Of a stretch of DNA of 64,000 nucleotides, positions 45,157-54,105 are shown in pieces (the stretch's first letter is position 1; each line of letters starts with the position of its first letter). A program made the position numbers and the translations under genes. The stretch lies in assembly GCA_029960065.1 (NCBI GenBank), contig JASCOF010000001.1:1240001-1304000 (forward strand), written 5' to 3'. This DNA comes from Flavobacteriaceae bacterium PS02336 (GTDB lineage: Bacteria > Bacteroidota > Bacteroidia > Flavobacteriales > Flavobacteriaceae). A model generated the notes under the pieces. That model saw nothing but the letters and a program-made list of their open reading frames with translations. It did no database searches and was not told where the DNA came from.

Positions 45157-45221
45157 CTAAAGAAGAAAATAAAAGTAAAAATGATTCGAAGTTAATTTTT
45201 AATAGTATAAATAAAAAAATA
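45157..45221 (+). repeat. Short non-coding repeat shared with 59669-59735
   Basis: CTCTAAAGAAGAAAATAAAAG, TGATTCGAAG and ATAGTATAAATAAAAAAAT line up with TTTAAAGAAAGAAATTAAAA, TGATTCAAAG and TAGTGTAAATAAAAAAAT at the second site. Both follow plus-strand genes, so they may be related 3' regions. Confidence 0.45.
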
Positions 45222-45248
45222 TGATTTACCGCTTTTGACTACTGATCT

Positions 45249-45743
45249 TTATATCAATCTTTTAAATATGAATAAAGCAAAGAAAATAATACCAATTAAG
45301 AAATATGTATGTATTAAACCCGCAAATCTTCCTAAACGAAAAGGTATAAATGGAAATATTTTCATTGCATAAATATCATTTTCTGTTGAAGATATGGCAG
45401 AATTAAGTCTTTGTTGAATTGAAGGTAAAGATGAGAGTACCCATGTTGATAAAATTATTGAGCCACCAAAAAAAAGTATGGTAAAAAAACCAGTAATAAT
45501 TAAATTAGGTTCTGCACAACGGTCTTTTATTAAAAAACCCATTGCTGTTATAGCTGCAGTTTGTAATCCAGTAAGCCAAGTTGTAAATTTTTCAATCCTG
45601 TCCAATGCTAGGTTTGCAGATTCGAACGTTATCATTTCAGTATTTACTTTTGATTTATTAGTTAATGGATTATTAGTCGCAATGTAAATTAAAGAGAACA
45701 TGACTAAAAGTAGTATCCAGAATAAGTACCAACCAGTTTCCAT
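45249..45743 (-). CDS. Four-helix membrane protein, unknown
   Basis: Encodes 164 residues with four predicted membrane helices (WYLFWILLLVMFSLIYIAT; FTTWLTGLQTAAITAMGFLI; IITGFFTILFFGGSIILSTW; LIHTYFLIGIIFFALFIF). No family recognised. It converges on the patatin cassette and is separated from the next minus-strand genes by about 70 bases. It may be one of many small membrane proteins carried in accessory islands. Confidence 0.65.
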   Translation of the reverse strand: METGWYLFWILLLVMFSLIYIATNNPLTNKSKVNTEMITFESANLALDRIEKFTTWLTGLQTAAITAMGFLIKDRCAEPNLIITGFFTILFFGGSIILSTWVLSSLPSIQQRLNSAISSTENDIYAMKIFPFIPFRLGRFAGLIHTYFLIGIIFFALFIFKRLI

Positions 45744-45810
45744 AATTTTATATTTATGTTATACAAACATTTAAAGATTTCGTCAAACCGTTTTTTATCA
45801 ATAATAATAT

Positions 45811-46017
45811 TTAATTCATTTTTAAAAAATTATCTATTCTTTTTTCATCATCTAAAAAATTAGAAGTGAAATCATTAAAACGCTCCAATTTATATTTAAT
45901 TTCCCAAGTAGTAATACTGGAATTACGACAAGTATGAGCCAATACTAATGTAAAATAATTTAAATGCTGGAGCGCAATTTTCATTTTTTCAATTTCTTGT
46001 GTGTTTTTCATAGACAT
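45811..46017 (-). CDS. C-terminal fragment of a frameshifted membrane-anchored protein
   Basis: Encodes 68 residues: MSMKNTQEIEKMKIALQHLN, then YFTLVLAHTCRNSSITTWEI. The LAHTCRNS...W block is what I expect at the C-terminus of the protein encoded just upstream in another frame (an LAHACR-type ending in related small membrane-anchored proteins). The two frames overlap by 29 bases with an A5 run in the overlap. Most simply a single gene broken by a one-base frameshift, real or a sequencing error. Alternatively two coupled genes. Confidence 0.55.
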   Translation of the reverse strand: MSMKNTQEIEKMKIALQHLNYFTLVLAHTCRNSSITTWEIKYKLERFNDFTSNFLDDEKRIDNFLKMN

Positions 46018-46345
46018 CTAAAACCCTATTGAATTGTATCATTCGTGATTCGACATCTTTATCTTCAATTATACACATTTTACCTGTGTAAAGGGACTTA
46101 AAATTAAGCACAGCTTTTTTGTACTCGTCTTGATTTTTATCGTGTGTTGATATTATTGAAGCTGAACTTACTGCTTCTGAATATATTTTCAATTGTTCTT
46201 CAAAAAATCTTTTTTGAAAATCTCTTTTTCTCTCTTGGGAATATTTTATAATTGCGAATATTATACTAATGAATAGTAATATTTCTCCAATTATTTTAAC
46301 CCAAGTATCTACATTGATTGAGGTTTCGTTTGTTGGTACATACAT
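45989..46345 (-). CDS. N-terminal part of a frameshifted membrane-anchored protein
   Basis: Encodes 118 residues: one membrane helix (VKIIGEILLFISIIFAIIKY, about 16-35), then a cytoplasmic helical domain (FFEEQLKIYSEAVSSASIIS, LNFKSLYTGKMCIIEDKDVE, MIQFNRVLDVYEKHTRN). The family pattern (F-x-LYxG-x-x-x-VED-x-x-VE-x-x-M-x-x-F) usually continues to an LAHACR-like end, which here lies in the +1 frame at 45811-46017. Function unknown. Treat as part of a probable pseudogene unless resequencing removes the shift. Confidence 0.6.
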   Translation of the reverse strand: MYVPTNETSINVDTWVKIIGEILLFISIIFAIIKYSQERKRDFQKRFFEEQLKIYSEAVSSASIISTHDKNQDEYKKAVLNFKSLYTGKMCIIEDKDVESRMIQFNRVLDVYEKHTRN

Positions 46346-46711
46346 AATTGTGAATCTAATATTGCTACTATAGATCTAGCATCTCTAGCTTTTTGCAAAT
46401 TATTAAAAAGATTAATTTTCTCTATTTTGTAATAATTTTCAATGTTATAAAATTAAGTGTTTGTATGTAATATAACACAAGTATAAATACTTGATTTTTA
46501 ATTATTTAGATAAAAAATGGAAGGTTTGTGAAATTTAAAACCAGCTTTTCAGGATTAACCTAATTACACAAGATCTTATTATATGTTAGAACTAGACCTT
46601 TTATACTTGAAATAAATCAATTTTTAACTTCAATTGAGTAGCAATTAAATGGAAAAGGTTTTATTGCGTCTAATAGCAACTTTTTATCTTTAAAGATTAA
46701 AAAAATATTAA
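46346..46711. other. Non-coding stretch between island and IS6 remnant
   Basis: No gene seen. Contains the 18-base motif GTATAAATACTTGATTTT at 46481-46498, identical to 36952-36969 on the other side of the island, and otherwise only AT-rich sequence. Confidence 0.5.
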
Positions 46712-46982
46712 ATGCATACTAACATTCATTGTTATCCTACAGTTATTATTCTTCAGGCATTCTATTTCAAATTACGATTTACATAATTATAGAGATGTTG
46801 TGAAAATAATGAAAATGAATGGAATACAAATTGATCATTCTAGTATTCAGCGTTGCGTATTTAAATTTCCCCAATTATCGAATCTCAGATGCTAAAGAGA
46901 AAGAATAGACCAGAAATGAGCCGAAGGATGGATGGAACGGATATTAAAGTTAAAGTTACTTGGTATTATTTACATATGGCTT
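46712..46982 (+). pseudogene. Decayed IS6-family transposase fragment
   Basis: From the ATG at 46712 the sequence reads MHTNIHCYPTVIILQAFYFK then LRFT; after a shift it continues YRDVVKIMKMNGIQIDHSSI and QRCVFKF. After a stop and another shift comes RRMDGTDIKVKVTWYYLHMA. These match consecutive blocks of IS6-family transposases (YRDxEEIM..GxxVDHxTIxRWV and WRMDETYIKVKGxWxYLYRA). At least two frameshifts, a stop and loss of the whole C-terminal half make it non-functional. It marks past insertion at the right edge of the patatin island. Confidence 0.75.
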
Positions 46983-46986
46983 CTTT

Positions 46987-48597
46987 TTAACTTTTCTTAA
47001 AAATTTTGTATTTTGGTTTTTCGTAATCTGTTATGTCCAAAATAATATCATAAACACCTGTTAAAATTTCTATATTATCTCCTTTTGGAATTATTCCGTC
47101 GCTCATATCTTTTCCAAAATTTAAAGTCCAATCGTCATTAAAACGAAATTTAAGCTCTCCTGTTTTTAAAGTTACATTTTTAATTGTCCAAATTCCTTTT
47201 GTTTCAGTTTCAAAAAGTTTTGCATCAGGACCTTCCCAGCCTTTTTCTGTGGCACTTCCTACAATTCCCCAAGAAGGAAAAATTTTTGTTGCTTTTTTTA
47301 CTTGATTTCCTACATGAAAATTTAATGACTCTATTTGTGAAGTCTTGTTTCTTTCAAAAATTACATCACCCATTAATTCTTCAGCGAAAAATAAATTTTC
47401 TTTTACAGGAAATAGAATAGTTGTGGGTCCGTTTCCACTTTGCAATTTTAATTTATTGTTTTCAACTGTAAGGTAAATTACAAAATTGTCTTCTACTTGA
47501 TAAGTTCCCACATATTGCTTTAAAGTTTCTGAGCTTACGTTGGCTACAACTGGAATTTTGTAATCTTTATTATATAAATTATATAAAGTTTTCATAATAG
47601 CATAAGTGGCAGTGTTTAATCCTCTTTCTGTATTTGTAAGCAGTATAATGCAGATATCATCTTCGGGAATTTGAACAAAATTGCTGCAAAAACCGGCTCC
47701 ATAACCACTATGACCAACTGTCATTTTTTTAAACATTGGCATTGTAATCCAACCATAACCATAATTTTTTTTGAAAGGGGTATATGCTTTTTCTAAACTT
47801 TCTTTGGAAATAATTTTGTAATTTTTTAGTCCATTATAATATTTGTTTAAATCTTCAACAGTTGAGTATATTCCACCAGCTGCAAAAGGCATAGGTGGAT
47901 CATATACAATCGATGGTTTTTGTTCTTTTTCAGAAAAAATTTCATAGCCAGTGGTTTTATTTTCACTTTTTAGATTTTTAAAAGCAAAACCACTTTGCTT
48001 CATTTTCAATGGTTTAAAAATGTATTTTTCAACTGCTTTTTCGTAACTCATTCCAGTAACTTTTTCAATTACATAGCCTAGAAAGTAATATCCCGAGTTA
48101 GAATAACTCCAATCAGTTCCAGCTGGAAAATCCAAAGGCTTTGTTTTTTGAAATTCAATAAATGATTTTTCCGTTTGGTCTTTCATATCATTTCCTCTGG
48201 TATAGTCATAAACTCCAGAAGTATGGGTTAATAAGCTTTCAATTGAAATAGTGCTTGCATCGGGATAATCGGGATAGAACTTTGAAAGTTTATCCTGTAA
48301 TGAAAGTTTTTTTTCTTCTACTAATTTTAAAATTACCGTTGCTGTAAAAGTTTTTGTAATGGAATATATTTGAAAAATGCTGTTAGCGTTATTTTCTTTT
48401 TTTAAATCTACATTTGATAATCCATAACCTTTATTTAGTAAAGTTTCTCCTTTTTCAGAAATAAAAACAGAACCGTTAAATAGATTTTGTTGATTGTAAA
48501 AATCAAAAAGTTGTTCTAATTTTTCTCTCTTACTTTGTGCAAAAACCAACTGTGTTATAAATAATAAAATAAAAGTTATTGATTGAATTGATTTCAT
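46987..48597 (-). CDS. Secreted class-C beta-lactamase-like serine hydrolase
   Basis: Encodes 536 residues with a signal peptide (MKSIQSITFILLFITQLVFA-Q). Catalytic motifs are S79-I-T-K82 (SxxK) and SYSNSGYYFLG (YxN, near residue 160), with GHSGYGAGF as the late KTG-equivalent. The core domain is about 320 residues. It is followed by a lipocalin-like segment (VGTYQVEDNFVIYLTVENN) and a C-terminal domain resembling SusE/SusF repeats (GIWTIKNVTLKTGELKFRFN; DWTLNFG). Probably a periplasmic or surface peptidase/esterase, not a true beta-lactamase. Confidence 0.88.
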   Translation of the reverse strand: MKSIQSITFILLFITQLVFAQSKREKLEQLFDFYNQQNLFNGSVFISEKGETLLNKGYGLSNVDLKKENNANSIFQIYSITKTFTATVILKLVEEKKLSLQDKLSKFYPDYPDASTISIESLLTHTSGVYDYTRGNDMKDQTEKSFIEFQKTKPLDFPAGTDWSYSNSGYYFLGYVIEKVTGMSYEKAVEKYIFKPLKMKQSGFAFKNLKSENKTTGYEIFSEKEQKPSIVYDPPMPFAAGGIYSTVEDLNKYYNGLKNYKIISKESLEKAYTPFKKNYGYGWITMPMFKKMTVGHSGYGAGFCSNFVQIPEDDICIILLTNTERGLNTATYAIMKTLYNLYNKDYKIPVVANVSSETLKQYVGTYQVEDNFVIYLTVENNKLKLQSGNGPTTILFPVKENLFFAEELMGDVIFERNKTSQIESLNFHVGNQVKKATKIFPSWGIVGSATEKGWEGPDAKLFETETKGIWTIKNVTLKTGELKFRFNDDWTLNFGKDMSDGIIPKGDNIEILTGVYDIILDITDYEKPKYKIFKKS

Positions 48598-49199
48598 TTT
48601 TTTTTTTTGATTTTTTATTGAATTATAACTAACGGTTTGTCCTTTGTGACAGTTGGGTAAATTTATAATAAAAGATTACAAATAAAAATTCCTAACTGAA
48701 TTTTCAAGTAAAATTCAGAGCACAAGCAAAGCCAATACATCCAATAATATCCTGCTTTATTATAACTGTACAGGATTAAAAACCGCTCATATTTATATGT
48801 TATAGTGGAGTAAATTGTGTAAAAAAGGAATAAAAAAAGCTAAAACTTTCGTTTTTCAGCTTTTTTTAAGAGTGACCTTAAATATGTTAATCCAATTTTA
48901 TTTCTTTTTCAATTAAACAATTAAACAATTGCAAGTTTGAATTTAGAGTCTGTATTATCTGTTAACAAAAAATAAGTAGAATGTAGAAATTTATTAATGT
49001 CATAATTTAGTCAGGAATATTCTAAAAACAATCTTTTAAGGTTGAGTAAACTAAATAGATAATATAGGGTTGTGATTTTATTTTAGGAAGGGTCTAATGT
49101 TTTAAAAAAACTTTGTTGCAAATTATAATCTGCAACATCATTAAAAAATTTTGTAATACACATGTTTGTAAATTAGTGTTTGTCACAAAATTTAGAAAT
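48598..49199. other. Intergenic region between serine hydrolase and sulfatase locus
   Basis: Holds a hairpin at 48832-48867 and the sulfatase promoter region. TTTG-type boxes occur at 49150-49190, but I could not place an exact TAnnTTTG. No gene seen. Confidence 0.5.
48832..48867. terminator. Hairpin terminator-like element
   Basis: AAAAAAAGCTAAAAC pairs with GTTTTTCAGCTTTTTTT (one bulge) around a TTTC loop, with T/A tails on both sides. Divergent flanking genes make its role uncertain. Confidence 0.55.
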
Positions 49200-51572
49200 A
49201 TGAAATCCTTTACTTACCCAAAACTGCTCTTAATTTTGGCTGTATTTCTTTTCAGCTGTAATCAATCACAAAAAACTAACTCTGTAGCAGAGAAAACAGA
49301 TTCAGGAGAATTAGACCGAACCACACTTCCAATTCCTGAGCCTCCTTTTGGTGGAAAAATAGGAGAAACCTATAAGGATTCAAAAGAAGAATGGCCTAAA
49401 CTGGTTACTCCTCCGCAGGGAGCACCAAATGTTATAATTATTATGTTGGATGATGTTGGTTTTGGACAGGTAAGCACATTTGGCGGACCAGTTCCAACAC
49501 CTGAATTGGATAAATTAGCTGCAAATGGTTTAAAATATAATCGATTTCATACTACAGCAATCTGCGGTCCTTCTCGAGCTGCTTTATTAACAGGAAGAAA
49601 TCATCATAATGCCGGCTCTGGTTTCTTAGCCGAATGGGCAACAGGATATCCGAGTTACAATTGTATGATTCCAAAAACTACCGCAACTTCGGGTAGAATC
49701 TTAAAAGGAAATGGATACAGCACCAGCTGGTTTGGAAAAAATCATAATACGCCAGATTGGGAAACTTCTGTTACTGGCCCTTTTGATCGCTGGCCTACAG
49801 GTTTAGGTTTCGATTACTTTTATGGATTTAATGCAGGAGAGACACATCAGTATTACCCAGTTCTTTTTGAAAACACAAAAGCCGTTGAGCCAGATAAATC
49901 TCCAGAGCAAGGCTATCATTTTATGACCGATATGACGGACAGAGCTATTAACTGGCTGGAATATAGTAAATCGGTGGCACCTCAAAAACCGGTTATGCTG
50001 TATTTCGCTCCAGGTGCTGCACATGCACCACATCATGCACCAAAAGAATGGATAGATAAATTTAAGGGACAGTTTGATAAAGGTTGGGATGTTGTAAGAC
50101 AAGAAACCTACGAGCGTCAGCTAAAAATGGGAATTTTACCAAAAGGAACAAAATTGACCCCAAGACCTGATTGGGTTACGCCTTGGGATAAACTTTCGGC
50201 AGATCAGAAAAAGCTTTTTGCGCGTTTGATGGAAAACTATGCTGGATATCTTTCATTTGCTGATCATGAAACGGGACGACTTTTAGAGGCAATAAGCAAA
50301 CTTCCGGATGCAGATAACACGCTAATATTTTATATTGTTGGAGATAATGGAGCAAGTTCTGAAGGAGGAATGGAAGGAACTGTCAACGAAATAAAAGCAT
50401 TAAGCGGAATAGCAACTCCTTTGGCTGACAATTTAAAACATCTTGATGAAATCGGAAATCCTAATACAGAACCTCATTATCCTGTAGGTTGGGCTTGGGC
50501 AGGAAATGCTCCTTTTCAATGGGTAAAACAAGTCGCGTCTCACTTTGGCGGAAGCCGAAATCCAATGGTGGTTAGTTGGCCAAAAGTGATAAAAGATAAA
50601 GGCGGTATGCGAAGCCAATTTGTGCATTTGATTGATGTGCTTCCAACGGTTTTAGATGCATCTCATTTGCCAGCGCCAAAAACGGTTGATGGTGTTGAAC
50701 AGAAACCTATGGACGGCGTTTCGTTCTTGTCTACATTTACAGATAAAAATGCAAAACCGGTTAGAACCAGACAATATTTTGAGGTTTTCAGCAATAGAGC
50801 CATATACGATAATGGTTGGGTTGCAGCCACACAGCATACTTTCCCGTGGAGACAGGATTATGCACCTGGAAATTGGGATAAAGACAAATGAGAACTTTAC
50901 AACATCGACGAAGATTACAGTGAATCTGTGGATTTGGCTAAAAAGAATCCTGAAAAATTAGAAGAATTAAAAGCTCTTTTTAAAGAAGAAGCCAAAAAGT
51001 ATAATGTTTATCCATTAGATGACAGAGGAACAGGCCGATTAATTTCGCCAAAACCAACGCCATCAGATCCTAAACGAAAACATTTTACTTTTTATGCCGG
51101 AGCAATAAGACTGGCAGAAACGGCTTCTCCAAATACCAAAAATAAATCGCATAGCATTACAGCCGAAATCGAGCTGAAATCGAAATCAGACAGTGGAATT
51201 ATTGTGGCTTCTGGCGGAAGTTCGGCAGGATTTGCATTATATGTACAGAACGGAAAACTGGTATATCATTATAATTATTTTGATGATGCCCGTTATGTCA
51301 TTACTTCAAAAGAATCACTTCCGACAGGAAAAAGCACCGTAAGATTTGATTTTGCTTATGATGGCGGAGGAACTGGAAAAGGCGGAACCGGAAAACTTTA
51401 TATCAATGATAAATTAGTTGGAGAAGGCCGTATTGATAAAACAGTTGCAGCTCGTTTCGGAATCGACACTTTCGGAATTGGCGAAGATACTGGATCTCCA
51501 GTTGCATATTCGTACAAGCTTCCATTTAAGTTTACGGGTAAAATTGATAAAGTTAATATTGATTTGAAATAA
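49200..51572 (+). pseudogene. Arylsulfatase-like lipoprotein gene split by an in-frame TGA
   Basis: From ATG 49200 (the upstream extension from 49113 is rejected) the gene encodes a lipoprotein ([10 protein letters not shown] lipobox). It has a sulfatase domain: [10 protein letters not shown] metal site and [13 protein letters not shown] with Cys122, the residue converted to formylglycine. At 50889-50891 a TGA interrupts the frame in KDK-stop-ELYNIDEDY. The two neighbouring paralogues have DVWELYNI and DTWQLYNL there, so a TGG Trp codon became TGA. The frame then stays open to 51572 with the C-terminal beta-sandwich (SDSGIIVASGGSSAGFALYV). This is either a recent nonsense pseudogene, a read-through site or a base error. 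The 592-aa product to the TGA would retain the catalytic domain. Confidence 0.8.
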
Positions 51573-51617
51573 ATTTTATGAGTTGTGAATAAAAAACAAT
51601 TTTTAAAACCTTTTACT

Positions 51618-51658
51618 AAAAACAAAAACTCCTAAGTAGTTAAGGAGTTTTTGTTTTT
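51618..51658. terminator. Terminator after the first sulfatase gene
   Basis: Perfect 16-base stem (AAAAACAAAAACTCCT and its complement) around AAGTAGTTA with T-rich 3' arm. Lies between sulfatases 1 and 2. Confidence 0.85.
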
Positions 51659-51688
51659 GATAGTAAGTATGTTGTTAATTTATATATT

Positions 51689-54070
51689 ATGAAAAAGTTT
51701 AATAATTTAAAGTCAGCATTATATTTCAAAGATACTCTTAGTAATATAGTTTTATGCTTTGTTTTGATTTTGGGCAGTTGCAGCAAAATTTATGCACAGG
51801 ATGTTTTGCCATTTCCTCCAGCTCCGAGTGCAAGCGTTGCTAATGAAACGCTCGCAGAAAGCACACACAAACGAAGAGAACAGCCGAATAATTTGCCAAA
51901 AGACGCGCCAAACATCATTATTATTTTAATGGACGATTTAGGTTTTGGTACGCCTTCAACTTTTGGAGGAGGAGTAAATACGCCAACATTAACCAAAGTA
52001 TTTAAAGAAGGAATAGCTTATAATGAATTTCATACTACATCAATCTGTTCCCCAAGTCGTGCCGCATTATTAACGGGCAGAAATCACACTCATGTTGGCA
52101 ACGGAACTATAGCAGAAAGAGCAGTAGATTGGGACGGCTACACCGGAATTATTCCAAAAGAAGCTGCTACAGTTGCCGAGGTTTTAAAAGATTACGGATA
52201 CAGTACTTCAGCTTTTGGAAAGTGGCATAATACGCCTGCAAACCAGACCACTGTTGCAGGACCATTTGATTATTGGCCTGTTAATTATGGATTTCAGCAT
52301 TTTTATGGTTTTCTGGCAGGCGAAACTTCACAATATGAACCTCGACTTATAAATGATTTTACGCCAGTTGAACCTCCAAAAGACGAAAAATATCATCTTA
52401 CAACTGATTTGGCAGATCATGCAATTGAGTGGATGAAACAGCATAAATCATTCGCAGCAGACAAACCGTTTCTGCTTTATTTTGCTCCAGGTGCTGGCCA
52501 CGCGCCACATCATATTTTTAAAGAATGGGCTGATAAATACAAAGGAAAATTTGATGACGGCTGGGATGCTTATCGCGAAAAAGTATTTAAACTCCAGAAA
52601 GAGTTAGGTTGGATTCCGAAAAGTGCGATGCTTACTGCAAGAGATAAAACAATGGCTTCTTGGGAAAGTATTCCTAAATCTGAGAGAGCATTTCAGATTC
52701 GTATGATGGAAGTATTTGCGGGATATGTAGAACATGCAGATCATGAGGTCGGTCGCGTTTTGGATGCGCTTGAAGCAAACGGACAGAAAGACAACACAAT
52801 AGTATTTTTTATTTGGGGAGATAATGGTTCAAGTGCCGAAGGACAGAATGGTTCAATAAGTGAATTATTGGCACAAAACGGCGTTTCAAATACCATTCAA
52901 CAGCAACTGGAAGCCTTAGACAAACTTGGTGGATTAGATGCAATTGGTGGACCTCTTTTAGAGAATAACTATCATGCTGCCTGGGCTTGGGCAGGAAATA
53001 CACCTTTCAAACATACTAAATTAGTGGCTTCTCATTTTGGAGGAACACAGAATGCAATGGTTATTCGCTGGCCAAAAATGATAAAACCGGACAGTACACC
53101 TAGAAGTCAGTTTCATCATATAAATGATATAGTGCCGACTATTTACGATATTTTGAATATTAAAGCACCAAAAGTGGTAAATGGTTTTGAACAGATGCCT
53201 TTAGACGGAGTAAGTTTTAAATATACTTTTAATGATGCGAAAGCAAAAGAAGTATCCAAAGTTCAGTTTTTTGATAATAATGGAAGCCGAGGAGTTTACA
53301 AAGATGGCTGGTACGCTTGTACTTTCGGGCCTTTATATCCGTGGATTCCTGCACAAAAAGGTTTAGCTGAATGGGATTCTACCAAAGATGTTTGGGAATT
53401 ATACAACATCAAAGAAGACTATACTCAGTACTATGATTTAGCAGCTAAAAATCCGCAGAAATTAAAAGAGCTTCAGGAAGTATTTAACGAAGAAGCTAAA
53501 AAGAACAAAGATTACCCAATTGGAGCTGGAATCTGGCTTCGCATTCATCCAGAAGATGTTATTAAAGCGCCTTATACTTCTTGGGTTTTTGATGAAACTA
53601 CAAAGAGAATGCCCGAGTTCAGCGCGCCTGGTTTAGGTAAAAAAAGCAACAAAGTAATTGCCGATGTTGAAGTTAAAGAAAATGCTTCTGGAGTTTTGTA
53701 TGCGCTCGGCGGTTCTGGAGGCGGTGTGACTTTGTTTATGGACAACGGAAAATTAGTTTATGAATATAACATGTTGATTATAGAACGCTATAATGTGGAG
53801 TCTTCAGAAAAGATTCCGCCTGGAAAACATATAATTGAAGTTGTAACAACAATAGCAAAACCCGGAGCACCAGCAGAAATTGTGATTACGGTCGATGGCA
53901 AAGAATATGCTAAAGGTGAAGTCAAACGCACCGTTCCTGTTGCCTTTACAGCCAGTGAAACTTTTGATGTTGGCGAAGATTTAGGAGGGCCGGTTTCTAT
54001 TCGTTATTATAAAAAAGCGCCTTTTAAATTCGAGGGAAAAATAAATAGTGTAAAAGTGAATTTGTTGTAA
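51689..54070 (+). CDS. Arylsulfatase-like enzyme 2
   Basis: Encodes 793 residues. A lipobox-like LILGSCSKIYAQ lies in the signal region. Sulfatase core: NIIIILMDDLGFGTPSTFGG (metal-binding Asp pair), [16 protein letters not shown] with Cys120 (C-x-P-S-R, formylglycine precursor), FGKWHNTP, LYFAPGAGHAPHHIF and FIWGDNGSSAEGQ. The C-terminal about 150 residues form a concanavalin-like beta-sandwich (GVLYALGGSGGGVTLFMDN). Exported; needs a formylglycine-generating enzyme not encoded here. Hydrolyses sulfate esters; substrate unknown. About 35 bases from the third copy, so cotranscribed. Confidence 0.92.
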   Translation: MKKFNNLKSALYFKDTLSNIVLCFVLILGSCSKIYAQDVLPFPPAPSASVANETLAESTHKRREQPNNLPKDAPNIIIILMDDLGFGTPSTFGGGVNTPTLTKVFKEGIAYNEFHTTSICSPSRAALLTGRNHTHVGNGTIAERAVDWDGYTGIIPKEAATVAEVLKDYGYSTSAFGKWHNTPANQTTVAGPFDYWPVNYGFQHFYGFLAGETSQYEPRLINDFTPVEPPKDEKYHLTTDLADHAIEWMKQHKSFAADKPFLLYFAPGAGHAPHHIFKEWADKYKGKFDDGWDAYREKVFKLQKELGWIPKSAMLTARDKTMASWESIPKSERAFQIRMMEVFAGYVEHADHEVGRVLDALEANGQKDNTIVFFIWGDNGSSAEGQNGSISELLAQNGVSNTIQQQLEALDKLGGLDAIGGPLLENNYHAAWAWAGNTPFKHTKLVASHFGGTQNAMVIRWPKMIKPDSTPRSQFHHINDIVPTIYDILNIKAPKVVNGFEQMPLDGVSFKYTFNDAKAKEVSKVQFFDNNGSRGVYKDGWYACTFGPLYPWIPAQKGLAEWDSTKDVWELYNIKEDYTQYYDLAAKNPQKLKELQEVFNEEAKKNKDYPIGAGIWLRIHPEDVIKAPYTSWVFDETTKRMPEFSAPGLGKKSNKVIADVEVKENASGVLYALGGSGGGVTLFMDNGKLVYEYNMLIIERYNVESSEKIPPGKHIIEVVTTIAKPGAPAEIVITVDGKEYAKGEVKRTVPVAFTASETFDVGEDLGGPVSIRYYKKAPFKFEGKINSVKVNLL

Positions 54071-54105
54071 TTAATAAATAAGATTTAAACAATAAACTTT
54101 CTGTT

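Noticed and set aside
46987..48597. An antibiotic-resistance role for the beta-lactamase-like gene.
   Set aside because: Only SxxK and YxN motifs match. The long C-terminal domains and sequence fit the broad serine-hydrolase family, not a resistance enzyme.
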